This document shows, piece after piece, positions 17,430 to 27,054 of a stretch of DNA of 64,000 nucleotides. The stretch comes from JARRPM01 sp963792815 (GTDB taxonomy: Bacteria; Pseudomonadota; Gammaproteobacteria; Pseudomonadales; Halieaceae): NCBI GenBank assembly GCA_963792815.1, contig CAWBXR010000012.1, positions 62,001 to 126,000 on the forward strand, in the 5' to 3' direction. The notes beneath the pieces are model-generated. The model saw only the letters and a program-made list of their open reading frames with translations. It was not told the DNA's origin and did no database searches. The position numbers and the translations under genes were made by a program. The first letter of the stretch is position 1, and every line of letters begins with the position of its first letter.

Positions 17430-18437
17430 TCAGAGCGCCGCGTCCCCAGCCTGGCCCCGGCTTATATGGCCAGCGGCACAGAGCCAGGCGATGGCGTCGC
17501 GAAACGAGTCCTCCACCGGGCGGAACCCTATACCCAGCCCCTGCTCCACGCTGCGGCTGTCCATAAGCACCCAGTGGGTCGCGTAGCCTATACCTTCGGC
17601 GGTCAACGGCAGGTCCATCTTTACATAGCTGCCGATGCGATCGAACAGGCGACCGGCAAGGCGCATCATCCCGGCATTAAGGGGCAGTTCCAGCGGTTTC
17701 CTGCCGGTGACCCGCCTCAGCACACCGCCAAGTTCGCGCCAGGGGACGTAATGCCCTCCCAGGATATACCTGCCACTTGAACCGGGCTGCTCCAGCAGGC
17801 ACAGGTGAACCCGGGCGATATCCCGCACGTCTATATACTGGGTCCCCGAGGGCATCAGGGGCACGAACTGCTGCAGGTAGGTGCGCAGCCCGACATGCGC
17901 TTCGGTCAGCCCGGGGTCATCGGGTCCGATGACCGTCGCGGGGTAAGTGATGCTGATTGGCTCCCCCGCGTCCTGCAGGGCGCGCACATACCGCTCGCAG
18001 GCGACCTTGGAGCGCCCGTAGCCGGTCGCACCGGCGCCGGGGGCAGAATGCTCGTCCAGCACAGTCGCTGCGGGGTCGTAGAGTGCGGTTACGCTGGAGA
18101 CATGGATGATCGAACCCACCCCCATCGCCAGTGCAGTGCCGATCACGTTGGAGGTACCCTCGACATTGGTCCGGTATACCGCCTCCGCGTCAACCGCGTG
18201 GGTCGAAACCATCGCTGCCGAATGAACCAGCGCATCGCAGCCAGCCAGCGCCTTGCTCACCTGCCCGGCATCGGTGATATCACCGACGGTGAAATACCTG
18301 ATCCGTCCCTTGCCAAACAGCTGTTCCATTTTGCCCTGGCTGCGCACCAGCAGGCTGACCTCATGGCCTGCCTGCAGCAGGGCCTGCGCCGTATGGAAAC
18401 CGACAAACCCGGTGGCGCCGGTGATCATTACCCTCAT
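17430..18437 (-). CDS. Extended SDR: NAD-dependent epimerase/dehydratase family
   Basis: A 335-residue Rossmann enzyme with the nucleotide site MITGATGFVGFHTA at the very start and the active-site pair in YGRSKVACER (Tyr-x-x-x-Lys) after a Ser-rich strand (IIHVSSVTALYDP). The closest functional relatives by pattern are dihydroflavonol reductase-like and 3-beta-hydroxysteroid dehydrogenase-like enzymes, so a hydroxyl/ketone step on a lipophilic substrate is plausible. It lies 44 bp after the next SDR gene on the same strand, so the two are probably co-transcribed. Confidence 0.85.
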   Translation of the reverse strand: MRVMITGATGFVGFHTAQALLQAGHEVSLLVRSQGKMEQLFGKGRIRYFTVGDITDAGQVSKALAGCDALVHSAAMVSTHAVDAEAVYRTNVEGTSNVIGTALAMGVGSIIHVSSVTALYDPAATVLDEHSAPGAGATGYGRSKVACERYVRALQDAGEPISITYPATVIGPDDPGLTEAHVGLRTYLQQFVPLMPSGTQYIDVRDIARVHLCLLEQPGSSGRYILGGHYVPWRELGGVLRRVTGRKPLELPLNAGMMRLAGRLFDRIGSYVKMDLPLTAEGIGYATHWVLMDSRSVEQGLGIGFRPVEDSFRDAIAWLCAAGHISRGQAGDAAL

Positions 18438-18481
18438 AACACTATCTCCAACTCAATTCGCCATATCCAGCGCCAACACAG

Positions 18482-19234
18482 CTAGCCCATCAGTGCCTGG
18501 CCTCCGTCCACGGCTATGCTCTGCCCGTTGATATAGGCACAGGCGTCGCTGCAGAGGCTGACTACAAAACGTCCTATATCGTTTTCGCAGTCCCCTACAC
18601 GCCCCAGGGGGATGCTCGCCAGAAAATCCCGGGCCTCATCCTCCTGGTTTTCGATCCACCAGGCCATACCGGGCGAACTCGCCAGGGGCAGTATCGCATT
18701 GGTGCGGATGCCGTCTACCCCCCACTCGCAGGCCGCGGCCCTGGTGAGGGACCGAATCGCCTCCTTGGTCGCCGCGTAGGCGCCGTAGCCGGTCATATCC
18801 CAACGCTTCGCCGATGAGCTGGCCAGATTGACGATACTGCCCCCGCCCTTCAAGTGGGGGTAGCAGAGCTTCATCGCGCGAAATACCGCCATGGGGCCCG
18901 ACTCCCAGCCGGCGCTGAAACTCTTCTCGCTCACCTGGTGCAGTGTCCCCAGCGGCACTTCCTGGGCGTTGTTGACCAATATATTGAGGCCACCGAAATG
19001 CGCCACCACCGCTGCCACGCAATGCTCCAGGGATTCCGCACTCTTGACATCGCAGACCACGGGCAGGGCTATGCCGCCGCGCTGCTCAATAAGGCTGCAG
19101 GTGGCCGTCAACTTGGCCTCGGTGCGCCCGGTCACGGCCACCTTCGCCCCGGCTGCCGCCAGCGCCATGGCGATGCCCTGCCCTACCCCCTGCCCGGCGC
19201 CCGTCACCAGGGCGATCTTGCCATCCAGCTCCAT
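18482..19234 (-). CDS. Classical SDR oxidoreductase
   Basis: A 250-residue short-chain dehydrogenase with TGAGQGVGQGIA (coenzyme site), NNAQ in place of the usual NNAG, a catalytic Ser (LASSS) and YAATK. The C-terminus AYINGQSIAVDGGQALMG is typical of the FabG-like branch. The start at 19234 is chosen since a GGGGGA sequence lies 7 nt upstream; the frame is open to 19309 but that part has no SDR residues. It is the first of two SDR genes and is divergent from the WS/DGAT gene. The Gly-to-Gln change in NNAG is mild and does not rule out activity. Confidence 0.88.
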   Translation of the reverse strand: MELDGKIALVTGAGQGVGQGIAMALAAAGAKVAVTGRTEAKLTATCSLIEQRGGIALPVVCDVKSAESLEHCVAAVVAHFGGLNILVNNAQEVPLGTLHQVSEKSFSAGWESGPMAVFRAMKLCYPHLKGGGSIVNLASSSAKRWDMTGYGAYAATKEAIRSLTRAAACEWGVDGIRTNAILPLASSPGMAWWIENQEDEARDFLASIPLGRVGDCENDIGRFVVSLCSDACAYINGQSIAVDGGQALMG

Positions 19235-19432
19235 CTGTAATTCCCCCAAACCCGTTGCCGTGAATTTCCAGCCGCAAGTATGCCAGCAAAACAACGGACT
19301 GTCCCGCACCGGCGGGACAAATAGTCATGCCACGACCGGACCGACAGGAAGTATTTCACTGATGTATATGAATGGTCTATTCTAGCCTCCCCATCCGCGC
19401 TCTTAATTTTATAATTACAGGAGTTCATCCCC

Positions 19433-20981
19433 ATGCGCAGAATGCCGCTCACCGACGCTTTTTTCCTGCTCTCCGAATCGCGCCGCACCCCCATGCACGT
19501 GGGCGGCCTGAATCTGTTCACTCTTCCCAAAGATGTCGACGACACGACGTTTCTGGCCAACCTGGGCAATATCCTGCGCTACGAGGGGGAACTCAGGCGC
19601 CCCTTCGGCGAAAAGCTCAAAATGGGGCGTCTGGGGCTGGCCGGGAATGTTTACTGGGAAGAGGACGAGGAGATGGACATGGAATACCATGTTCGCCACT
19701 CCGCCTTGCCCAAGCCGGGTCGTTACCGCGAACTGTTTGCTCTCGTCTCGCGACTGCACAGCACCCTGCTGGACCGGTCCAGGCCACTGTGGGAAATGAA
19801 CCTGATCGAAGGCCTGCCCAATCGCCAGTTTGCGACCTATTTCAAGGCCCATCACTGCGCCATCGACGGCGTCGGGGCAATGCACATGATGAGCAGCATG
19901 TATTCGACCAACGCCCGCACCAAGGTAAAGATCTCCCCCTTCTCCCGGGAGGCTTACGAAATTTACAAGCAGGAGCTGGCGGGCAATGGCGCCCAGCCGG
20001 GAAAGCCCAAGGACGACGAGGTCAAGGCGGTCATCGAGGTGCTGAAGGACCAGCTGGGTGGCACCGTGAACGTTGCCCGGGCGATCCGCGAATCGGCCAA
20101 TGTCTGGTTAGGTCGCAACACCAGCATGGCGGTACCCTTTCACAAGATCCCGAAATCCGCCGTGAGCACACAGATCACCGGTGCCCGCCGGTTTGTCGCG
20201 CAATCCTGGCCCTTTGAGCGGGTGCGCGCCATGGGCCGCGCCTACGACGGGACTCTCAACGACGCGGTAATGGCAATGTGCGCCGGCGCCCTGCGCAAGC
20301 ACCTGCAGGAGCAGCGCGACCTGCCCAAGATATCCCTCAAGGCCATGGCTCCCGTATCCCTGCGGGCGGCCGGCGACGTGGATTCAGCCAATGCGATCGG
20401 TATGGTCATTGCCGATCTCGCCACCAATGTGCGGGACCCGGCCAAGCGCTTCCGCAAGATCAAGGAATCCATGGATGCATCCAAGGCGCAATTGCAGCAG
20501 CTTTCCGCCGGCGAAATCCAGGCCTACACGGCGATCAGCCAGGCGCCGCTGTTACTGACACAGCTCACCGGGCTGGCGGGGCGCTTCCCGGCCTTCAGCA
20601 CGGTTATCTCAAATGTACCCGGGCCCCGGGAAAAGCGTTACTGGAACGGCGCGCGCCTGGACGGCATGTACCCGGTTTCGATTCCCATGGACGGCAGCGC
20701 AATCAATATTACCCTGGTGAGCAACAATGAGAACCTGGACTTCGGCATTGTGGCCTGCCGCAAGTCTGTGCCCCAGGTGCAGCGCCTGATCGACTATATG
20801 GAAGAATCGCTGGTGGAGCTGGAAGATGCGGCGGGACTGCGCAGGCGCAAGGCCAAGGCCAGGACCAAAGCACCGGCCAGGAGCAAAACTGCAGCGGGCG
20901 ACAGGCACACGGCCCGTGCCCAGATTGAAAACCAAGGCCCGGGGCAAGACCAGGCCCAAGCAATCCGGCCGCGGGCAGTAG
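19433..20981 (+). CDS. WS/DGAT wax ester synthase / diacylglycerol acyltransferase-like (frameshift in the tail)
   Basis: These enzymes join acyl-CoA to an alcohol or diacylglycerol, making storage lipids. The start has PLTDAFFLLSESRRTPMHVGGL, the active site is HHCAIDG at about residue 142 (HHxxxDG), and later blocks include NDAVMAMCAGALRKHL and NVPGPREKRYWNGARL, all family-like. After about residue 485 a Lys/Arg/Ala/Pro-rich tail begins. The frame as given runs on into the next gene. Removing one G at 20896-20898 gives a basic tail ending GKTRPKQSGRGQ and a TAG at 20979, which I take as the true end (about 515 residues). An AGGAG lies 9 nt before the start. Confidence 0.88.
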
Positions 20982-21031
20982 ACTGGAAACGCGGGATCGA
21001 CCCCCGGGCTTTACTTCTTGAGGATATAACA

Positions 21032-21713
21032 TTGCTGAAAAAGGCCCTGATCCCGACCCTGGCGATCCTGCTGAGCGCCTGCTCCAACGACATCGAGCAG
21101 GCACAGGAACTGTTGATCTCCCAGCTCGCCGACAGGAAGGAAGTGGAGTTCCAGAACCTCGAGCGCTTTCAACGGCGATGTGGTCTGCGGCGAGTATCGC
21201 AACTTTGACCCCATGCGAGGGGGCAGCGGCTTCCAACGGTTCATCGTGTGGGGTGACAGCGTGGAGACCAGGCCCTCCGCTGAGGACTGGAAAATATTCT
21301 GCAGCCAGGACCCCGCTGCTGAGCTCCAGTCCCTGCTGGGCATCGGCCCTATCGACGACCCGGTCAACCAGCTGGCGCAAATACGTGCCGACCTGGTGCG
21401 AATCGAGGCCGCCCTGGCCGCCTACATGACAGACAACTTCTTCCTGCCATCCAGCGCCCAGGGGCTGGACGCGCTGGTGGCGCCCACCGCCACTCCCCCG
21501 TTGCCCGGCAATTTCAGGCCGGGCGGTTATCTCCCCGCACCGGCACTGGATCCCTGGGGGCGCCCTTACCTTTACGAACGCAGCGGCCTGGGAGGGGTCG
21601 CCCAGGAATTCCAGCTTTATACCCTGGGTGCCGATGGAGCCCCCGGAGGTACCGGCGAGAACGCGGATGTCGGCTGGGCGCATCTGAAATACCTCGATCA
21701 TGTGAAGCCCTAG
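21032..21713 (+). CDS. Lipoprotein with a GspG-like pseudopilin domain (single-base frameshift)
   Basis: Starts at a TTG with GAGG 8 nt upstream. The signal peptide ends in a lipobox (AILLSAC), not in the prepilin cleavage site that GspG needs. After about 110 residues of unknown sequence, the C-terminal part matches the GspG core: QLAQIRADLVRIEAALAAY, SAQGLDALV, PALDPWGRPYLYE and TLGADGAPGGTGENADVG, including the calcium-loop residues. One extra T at 21167-21169 breaks the frame; removing it restores ERFNGDVVCGEYRNF and gives 226 residues. Not part of a type II secretion operon here. Function unknown; the domain call is firm, and the role is not. Confidence 0.78.
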
Positions 21714-21880
21714 AACAACGCGAGGCTCGCACCGGCGACATCGACCCGAGCGGATTTTTGCCGCAGGGGTTTAGCTATTTGCTCGGGTAACGAGCCAATC
21801 AGATTTTACAAGTCATTACATTCGCCGCCGACCTGCCCCACAATGACCACTGTCCTTTGAAAAGCGAGCGAGTAGAGCCA

Positions 21881-22861
21881 ATGAGCGAACGTATCCCCAT
21901 GTCCATGCCCTTCGGCTGGTTCCAGGTAGCCTATTCGCATGAGCTGGCCACGGCGGAATCCATGCCGCTGCGCTATTTCGATACCGACCTGGTGCTGTTC
22001 CGCACCGAAAGTGGCGAAGCCAGGGTGCTGGATGCCTACTGCCCCCATATGGGTGCTCACCTGGGATACGGAATTCGGGACCAGGCTGGCGGAGGCGCTT
22101 CGGTGGTAGGTGATTCCATCGTCTGCCCGTTTCACGGCTGGGCCTATAACGGCGAGGGCCAGTGCACGGACATCCCCTACGCCAACCGAATGCCACCTAA
22201 AGTAGCCCGGGGCGAACAGGTGATCCGGCCATGGCCGGTAAGGGAAATGAACCAGGTGATATTCGTGTGGTACCACCCCCAGGGCGTGGCACCCTACTTT
22301 GAACCGGAAAGCATCGCCGAAGCCGATGCGGCCAATGATGACTGGGGCGGGCTCAAGCTGCACAGCTGGGACATCAATACCCACATGCAGGAAATTGGTG
22401 AAAACGCAGTGGATCCGGCGCACTTTCTCTACGTTCACGGCACCCAGAACATACCCACCCCCGAGGTGATGGAATTTGACGGTATTTACCGACGCGGCAA
22501 ACTGGTCAGCAAGATGGCGACACCCAGGGGTGAAATCGTGGGCATCATCGCCAACAACAGTACCGGCCCGGGCCAGGCCACGGTGCGCTTCAGCGGGATA
22601 TGCGAAACCGTCCTGATGGCCAACCTGACTCCCGTGGACAAGGAGAATTCACGCGCCTTCTACGCGTTTATCCAGAAAAAAGTGGACGGCAAGGAACCGG
22701 TCGGGGGCGTGGCCGATGCAATTGTAAAAGACATCTGTAAACAGATGTCAGAAGACCAGATCATCTGGTCTCACAAGAAATACTTTGAAAAGCCCATGTT
22801 GTGCGACAACGACGGGCCATTTGCCAAGTTCCGCAAATGGTACGGCCAGTTTTACGCCTGA
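21881..22861 (+). CDS. KshA-like Rieske non-haem iron oxygenase
   Basis: A terminal oxygenase of about 326 residues. The Rieske cluster ligands are C54 and H56 (CPHMGAH) and C82 and H85 (CPFHGWAY); the mononuclear iron ligands are in N175-A-V-D-P-A-H181 and H186, with the third likely in EDQIIWSHK near the C-terminus. This layout is that of 3-ketosteroid 9-alpha-hydroxylase (KshA) and cholesterol 7-desaturase relatives, so a steroid or similar ring compound is a reasonable guess for the substrate but not shown. A reductase partner is not encoded nearby. The ATG at 21881 is chosen because the upstream 8 codons lack family sequence. Confidence 0.85.
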   Translation: MSERIPMSMPFGWFQVAYSHELATAESMPLRYFDTDLVLFRTESGEARVLDAYCPHMGAHLGYGIRDQAGGGASVVGDSIVCPFHGWAYNGEGQCTDIPYANRMPPKVARGEQVIRPWPVREMNQVIFVWYHPQGVAPYFEPESIAEADAANDDWGGLKLHSWDINTHMQEIGENAVDPAHFLYVHGTQNIPTPEVMEFDGIYRRGKLVSKMATPRGEIVGIIANNSTGPGQATVRFSGICETVLMANLTPVDKENSRAFYAFIQKKVDGKEPVGGVADAIVKDICKQMSEDQIIWSHKKYFEKPMLCDNDGPFAKFRKWYGQFYA

Positions 22862-22886
22862 CCCCGCAAGGCACTGCGCGCAATAA

Positions 22887-24440
22887 CTAGTTTACCTGCC
22901 GGTCACGCCCCTCCCAGTAGGGCTTGCGCAACTCGGTCTTGAGCACCTTGCCCGCGCCGGAAAGGGGTAGCGGCTCGTCCCGGAAGGTGATTCCCTTGGG
23001 CAGCTTGTAGCCGGCAATCCGCTCGCGACAGTGGGCGATGATCGCATCCGGCGTCACCGACTCTCCGGGATGCAGAATAACGATGGCGTGCACGGCCTCA
23101 CCCCACTCCTCGTGGGGAATGCCAATCACTGCGACATCCTGCACCGCGGCGTGGCTGATCACCGCGTTCTCGACCTCGGTGGTGAAGACATTCTCGCCGC
23201 CGGTAACCACCATGTCCTTGACCCGGTCCACGATATACAGATAACCATCCCGATCGAAATAGCCGGCATCGCCGGTAAATACCCAGCCGTCACGCAACGC
23301 CTTTGCGGTTTCCTCCGGCTTGTTCCAGTAGCCGAGCATGGTATGGGGCCCGCGCACGGCTATCTCCCCCGATGTACCCTGCGGACAGTCTCCGCCCTCT
23401 TCATCCACAATCCGGATTTCACTACTGGCCGTTGGCCGGCCCGCAGACCGGAGTTTCTCACTGCCTGCGCGGTGCTCCTCCATGGACAGGGCCGTGGCGA
23501 TGGGCGCCAGCTCGGTCTGCCCGTATACCTGGACCAGGCCCACCGATGGCCACTGGTGCATGAATTTTTCCAGGGTTGCAGTGGGCATAGGCGATGCGCC
23601 ATAAATCACGCACTGGAGGCTGGATACATCGGCCTCCGCCACCGCGGGGTGATTCAGCACCATCTTGATCATGGATGGCACCAGCAGGGCATGGCTGATC
23701 TGTTCCCGTGCGATGGCCTGCAGCACCGACCCGGCCTCGAAAGACTGCAGTATCACATTGCTGCCACAGCACAGGATGGTGCCCATGGACCCGGCGAAGT
23801 CGGCCATATGGAACATCGGCGCAGCGTGCAGGTAGACACTCTCGCGAGCCATCCTGAACTCCGGGAGTGCGCCGATAGCGCTGGCCCAGATCGCGCGATG
23901 CGACTGCATGACCCCCTTGGGGAAGCCGGTCGTGCCGCCGGTATAAAATATACCCGCCATATCGTCCCAGCCCCTGGCAGAGGCCACGACAGGAGCGTTA
24001 TCGGCAATCAGTTGTTCGTGGGAGCGGGCCCAGGGGGGGGCCTCGCCATCACCCATGTATATGGCCACCTCGAGCGAGGGGACGGCCGCCAGTAATTGCT
24101 CAGCCTGCTCCGTGAAGGCATCGTCGAAAAAAAGGACTCGCGCACCGGAGTCTGTCACCGCGTAGTCATTTTCAGCCAATGCCCAGCGGGTATTGAGTGG
24201 CACGATACAGCACCCAGCCCAGGGGATGGCAAACACCGCCTCATAATAACGGTCGCTGTTCAGGCTGAGAATCGCAACCCTGTCCGCCTCTGCCATACCA
24301 AGCCTCGTCAACGCCCCTCCCAACCGCGCCACGCGCTCCTGCGTTTCCACCCAGCGATACTCGCGATCCTGGTAACGGGTGCTGACGCCATCGGGATTGA
24401 GCCGCGCGGCTCGCTCGATCATACCGGGCATGGAAATCAT
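22887..24440 (-). CDS. Acyl-CoA synthetase (AMP-forming, FadD3/FadD-like)
   Basis: A 517-residue adenylate-forming enzyme that makes acyl-CoA from a carboxylic acid, ATP and CoA. It has the P-loop YTGGTTGFPKGV at about residue 175, the A5 motif VYGQTE, the A7 motif WVFTGDAGYFDRDGYLYIVDR and the catalytic Lys region LPLSGAGKVLKTELR near the C-terminus. Chain specificity cannot be read; by context next to the Rieske and SDR genes it may activate a steroid side chain or a medium-chain acid. It converges on the Rieske gene with 25 bp between stops. Confidence 0.93.
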   Translation of the reverse strand: MISMPGMIERAARLNPDGVSTRYQDREYRWVETQERVARLGGALTRLGMAEADRVAILSLNSDRYYEAVFAIPWAGCCIVPLNTRWALAENDYAVTDSGARVLFFDDAFTEQAEQLLAAVPSLEVAIYMGDGEAPPWARSHEQLIADNAPVVASARGWDDMAGIFYTGGTTGFPKGVMQSHRAIWASAIGALPEFRMARESVYLHAAPMFHMADFAGSMGTILCCGSNVILQSFEAGSVLQAIAREQISHALLVPSMIKMVLNHPAVAEADVSSLQCVIYGASPMPTATLEKFMHQWPSVGLVQVYGQTELAPIATALSMEEHRAGSEKLRSAGRPTASSEIRIVDEEGGDCPQGTSGEIAVRGPHTMLGYWNKPEETAKALRDGWVFTGDAGYFDRDGYLYIVDRVKDMVVTGGENVFTTEVENAVISHAAVQDVAVIGIPHEEWGEAVHAIVILHPGESVTPDAIIAHCRERIAGYKLPKGITFRDEPLPLSGAGKVLKTELRKPYWEGRDRQVN

Positions 24441-24526
24441 GCAAAGTCTCCTTTGTTATTCTGATGCTGCTGTGCGAGAAAGATTATAGCAGCCCTGAGC
24501 GTGGATTCCGGCCAGCGGGCGCCGGG

Positions 24527-26251
24527 TCAGAACGGGAATAGCCTGGGAATCAGGAATATCACGGTGACCGAGTAGGCGATCGACAGTGGCAGTCCCACGC
24601 GGAAATAGTCACGCAACTCGTAACCCCCAAGGTTCTGCACCATAAGGTTGGTGTTGTATCCATAGGGCGTCAGAAAACTCGCGCTCGCACCGTAGGCCAC
24701 GGTCATGACGAAAGGCATATAGCTCACCCCGTAGCTTTCCGCGAGGCCAAAGGCAATGGGAAAACTAAGGGCTGCAGCGGCGTTGTTGGTCATCAATTCA
24801 GTCAACAGCAGCGTGCCGAAGTAGATCCCGACAAGGGCTGCGTAAGGGCCCAGCTGCTCGAGGTTGTCATGCAGCGCGTTGGCGAGCACCGCCACCAGCC
24901 CCGAGTTGGTCAGGGCCTGGGACAGGGTCAGCGCCGAGGCGATAATGATCCAGAGCTCGAAGGGAAAACGCCTGCGCAGCTCCGAGCCTTTCACGACACC
25001 AAGTGCGAGCATACAGATCAGCAGGAACGTGACCCCCTTGATCAGGGGTATTATCTCCATCGACGCCAGCCCTATTACCAGCATCAGCACGCCAGTGATG
25101 AAGTAATCCTGGAAAGGGGTGGTTCTTATTTCACCCACCGAGTCATTGATGACCAGAAAATTCTTGTCCAGGTTCTTGCGCTCGTTGAAATCGGGACCCA
25201 CCGCCAGCATCATGTTGTCACCGGCCTGGATGGTGATATTGCCCAGTTTGCCCGACAGGCGCTTGCCGCCCCGGCGCATGCCTACCACCGCGGCATCAAA
25301 CAGGGAGCGGAAGCCGCTGTCCTTGACTGTCTTGCCCTCGATCGTGGCGCCGGGCATGACGATCACTTCCATCATGTTGGCGCGCAGCAGTCCCTCCTCA
25401 ACCGCAAACAGGCGCAGGCCGTCAAAGGATTCGAGGGCATTGACCTGCTTGATGTCACCAGAGAATATCAACTTGTCGCCCGCCCTGATGAACTCCTGCG
25501 GTGCAACCGGAGATATCAGGTAATTGCCGCGCACGATTTCAACCAGGAACAGGTCCTCCAGCTCGCGCAGACCGTTTTCCAGAATGGTTTTTCCCACCAG
25601 GGCTGAATCCGCGTCGACCTCGACTTCGATAAGGTATTCATTGATATCTATCTGTTCACTGCTGCCCACCGGCAACAGGCGGGAACTGGCCAGAATGACC
25701 AGCAGGCCGAGCCCGGTTACCGCCAATCCCACCCACAGGAAATCACCGAAGGCCAGCCCCTGCCCCGTGGCATCCTCCAGGAAACTGCTGACAATCAGGT
25801 TGGTGGAGGTGCCAATCAGGGTGATGGTGCCGCCGAGGATTGCCGCATAGGACAGGGGTATCAACAGTTTGCTGGCGGGGTGGAAGCGATTGCTGCGCAC
25901 GGTATGGGCCAGGGTCGCCACGACCGCGGTGTTGTTCACGAACGCGGAAAATAGCGCGGTAAAGAAGCCCATGCGCAGCACACTTGCGGAATAGTTGGTT
26001 GATATCAGCTTGCCCGACAAGCGCGTGAGCCAGGACAGTTTTTCCAGCCCGATAGAGACCAGCAACAGGAGAATCAGGGTTATCAGGCCTGAGTTGGTGG
26101 ACTTGGCCAACAATTCCGAGGTGTCCACGAGATCCAGGAAGTAGGCCGCCAGCATGGCGGAAGCGAAAACCCAGACGGCCGGCCAGGATGTCAGTATGAG
26201 GCTGATGACCAACGCGAAAAACAAACTGGCGATCAGCAATTGGTCCAGCAT
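24527..26251 (-). CDS. SLC13-family (DASS) permease with two TrkA-C domains
   Basis: A 574-residue inner-membrane transporter. The N-terminal membrane half has the SNT-like motif IGTSTNLIV; two RCK/TrkA-C domains lie in the middle (EVEVDADSALVGKTILENG and EVIVMPGATIEGKTVKDSG), and the C-terminal half has the partner motif TPYGYNTNLMV. The family moves sulfate, dicarboxylates or other anions, sodium- or proton-coupled. Substrate is not evident from the sequence. It diverges from the redoxin gene and has no clear operon partner. Confidence 0.9.
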   Translation of the reverse strand: MLDQLLIASLFFALVISLILTSWPAVWVFASAMLAAYFLDLVDTSELLAKSTNSGLITLILLLLVSIGLEKLSWLTRLSGKLISTNYSASVLRMGFFTALFSAFVNNTAVVATLAHTVRSNRFHPASKLLIPLSYAAILGGTITLIGTSTNLIVSSFLEDATGQGLAFGDFLWVGLAVTGLGLLVILASSRLLPVGSSEQIDINEYLIEVEVDADSALVGKTILENGLRELEDLFLVEIVRGNYLISPVAPQEFIRAGDKLIFSGDIKQVNALESFDGLRLFAVEEGLLRANMMEVIVMPGATIEGKTVKDSGFRSLFDAAVVGMRRGGKRLSGKLGNITIQAGDNMMLAVGPDFNERKNLDKNFLVINDSVGEIRTTPFQDYFITGVLMLVIGLASMEIIPLIKGVTFLLICMLALGVVKGSELRRRFPFELWIIIASALTLSQALTNSGLVAVLANALHDNLEQLGPYAALVGIYFGTLLLTELMTNNAAAALSFPIAFGLAESYGVSYMPFVMTVAYGASASFLTPYGYNTNLMVQNLGGYELRDYFRVGLPLSIAYSVTVIFLIPRLFPF

Positions 26252-26408
26252 AGGGTTCTTCCATGGTCCCGGATTGCGACAGACGAAGGATACGCGCTCT
26301 CGGCGGCCTCGGACAACTGCAATGGGACAAAGAACCTGAATGAATTAGACTGTTTGTGAACTGGTTACGCCAGCGGCTGCGCTGGCATGGTGAAGGACGG
26401 TCCACTGG

Positions 26409-27044
26409 ATGAAAAAGATACTGTTGATTCTGCTGGCGGCCATGCTGTTGGCCGCCTCCCTGGCATACCTCTGGCGCGAGCCATTGAAGGAGGCCGCCTA
26501 CGCCCGCCTGACCGAGAATATGTTCGTTGCACAGGACATGGACGACTTCGACCCCGGGCCTGCGCTGGGTTCGCGATTCCCGGGTTTGCGCGCCCTCTAC
26601 CAGGGGCGGGAGATTACGCTTTTAGAGGAGCTTGCCGGGGTCAACGGCACGGTTTTCGTCGCCAGCCGCTCGCTGGACTGGTGCCCTTATTGCATGCGCC
26701 AGATGATCCAGTTGCAGGCCAACAGTGCCGGGTTCGCGGCGGCGGGAATTGGCCTGGTGGCGATCACCTACGACAGCCCGCAACTGCAGCAGGCCTTTAT
26801 CGACAAATTCGGCATCACCATTCCCGTGCTGTCAGACATCAACGGCCTGAGCTTCAGGACTCTGGGCATTCTCAATGATCAATACCAGCAGGGGGACCGC
26901 CAGTTCGGCATACCCCATCCCGGCATGATCGTGATCGATCCGGCCGGTATGGTGGTGGGGAAACTGTTCCTCGAGGCGTACAGTTCGCGGGTTGACTCGG
27001 CCGCGGCCCTGGCTTTCGCAAAGACCGCCCTGGGCCTCGAATGA
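26409..27044 (+). CDS. Membrane-anchored peroxiredoxin/redoxin-like protein
   Basis: A 211-residue protein with an N-terminal signal anchor (LLILLAAMLLAASLAYLW) and an AhpC/TSA-type thioredoxin fold. The redox site is SLDWCPYCMRQM, a CxxC more like a thiol-disulfide redoxin than a typical 2-Cys peroxiredoxin. GIPHPGMIVIDPAGMVVGKLF is the usual cis-Pro region and strand pair. It probably acts on the periplasmic face. Substrate and partners are unknown. Confidence 0.82.
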   Translation: MKKILLILLAAMLLAASLAYLWREPLKEAAYARLTENMFVAQDMDDFDPGPALGSRFPGLRALYQGREITLLEELAGVNGTVFVASRSLDWCPYCMRQMIQLQANSAGFAAAGIGLVAITYDSPQLQQAFIDKFGITIPVLSDINGLSFRTLGILNDQYQQGDRQFGIPHPGMIVIDPAGMVVGKLFLEAYSSRVDSAAALAFAKTALGLE

Positions 27045-27054
27045 ACGGGTGGCT

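Noticed and set aside
19410..19415. A perfect TATAAT upstream of the WS/DGAT gene
   Set aside because: No -35 partner at the right distance, and the implied start would fall on the Shine-Dalgarno.
20982..21208. WS/DGAT reading frame continuing into the next gene, as if a fusion with a lipoprotein
   Set aside because: The extension contains a complete lipoprotein signal with its own ribosome site. A single-base correction gives a natural stop at 20981, so this is a frameshift artefact, not a fusion.
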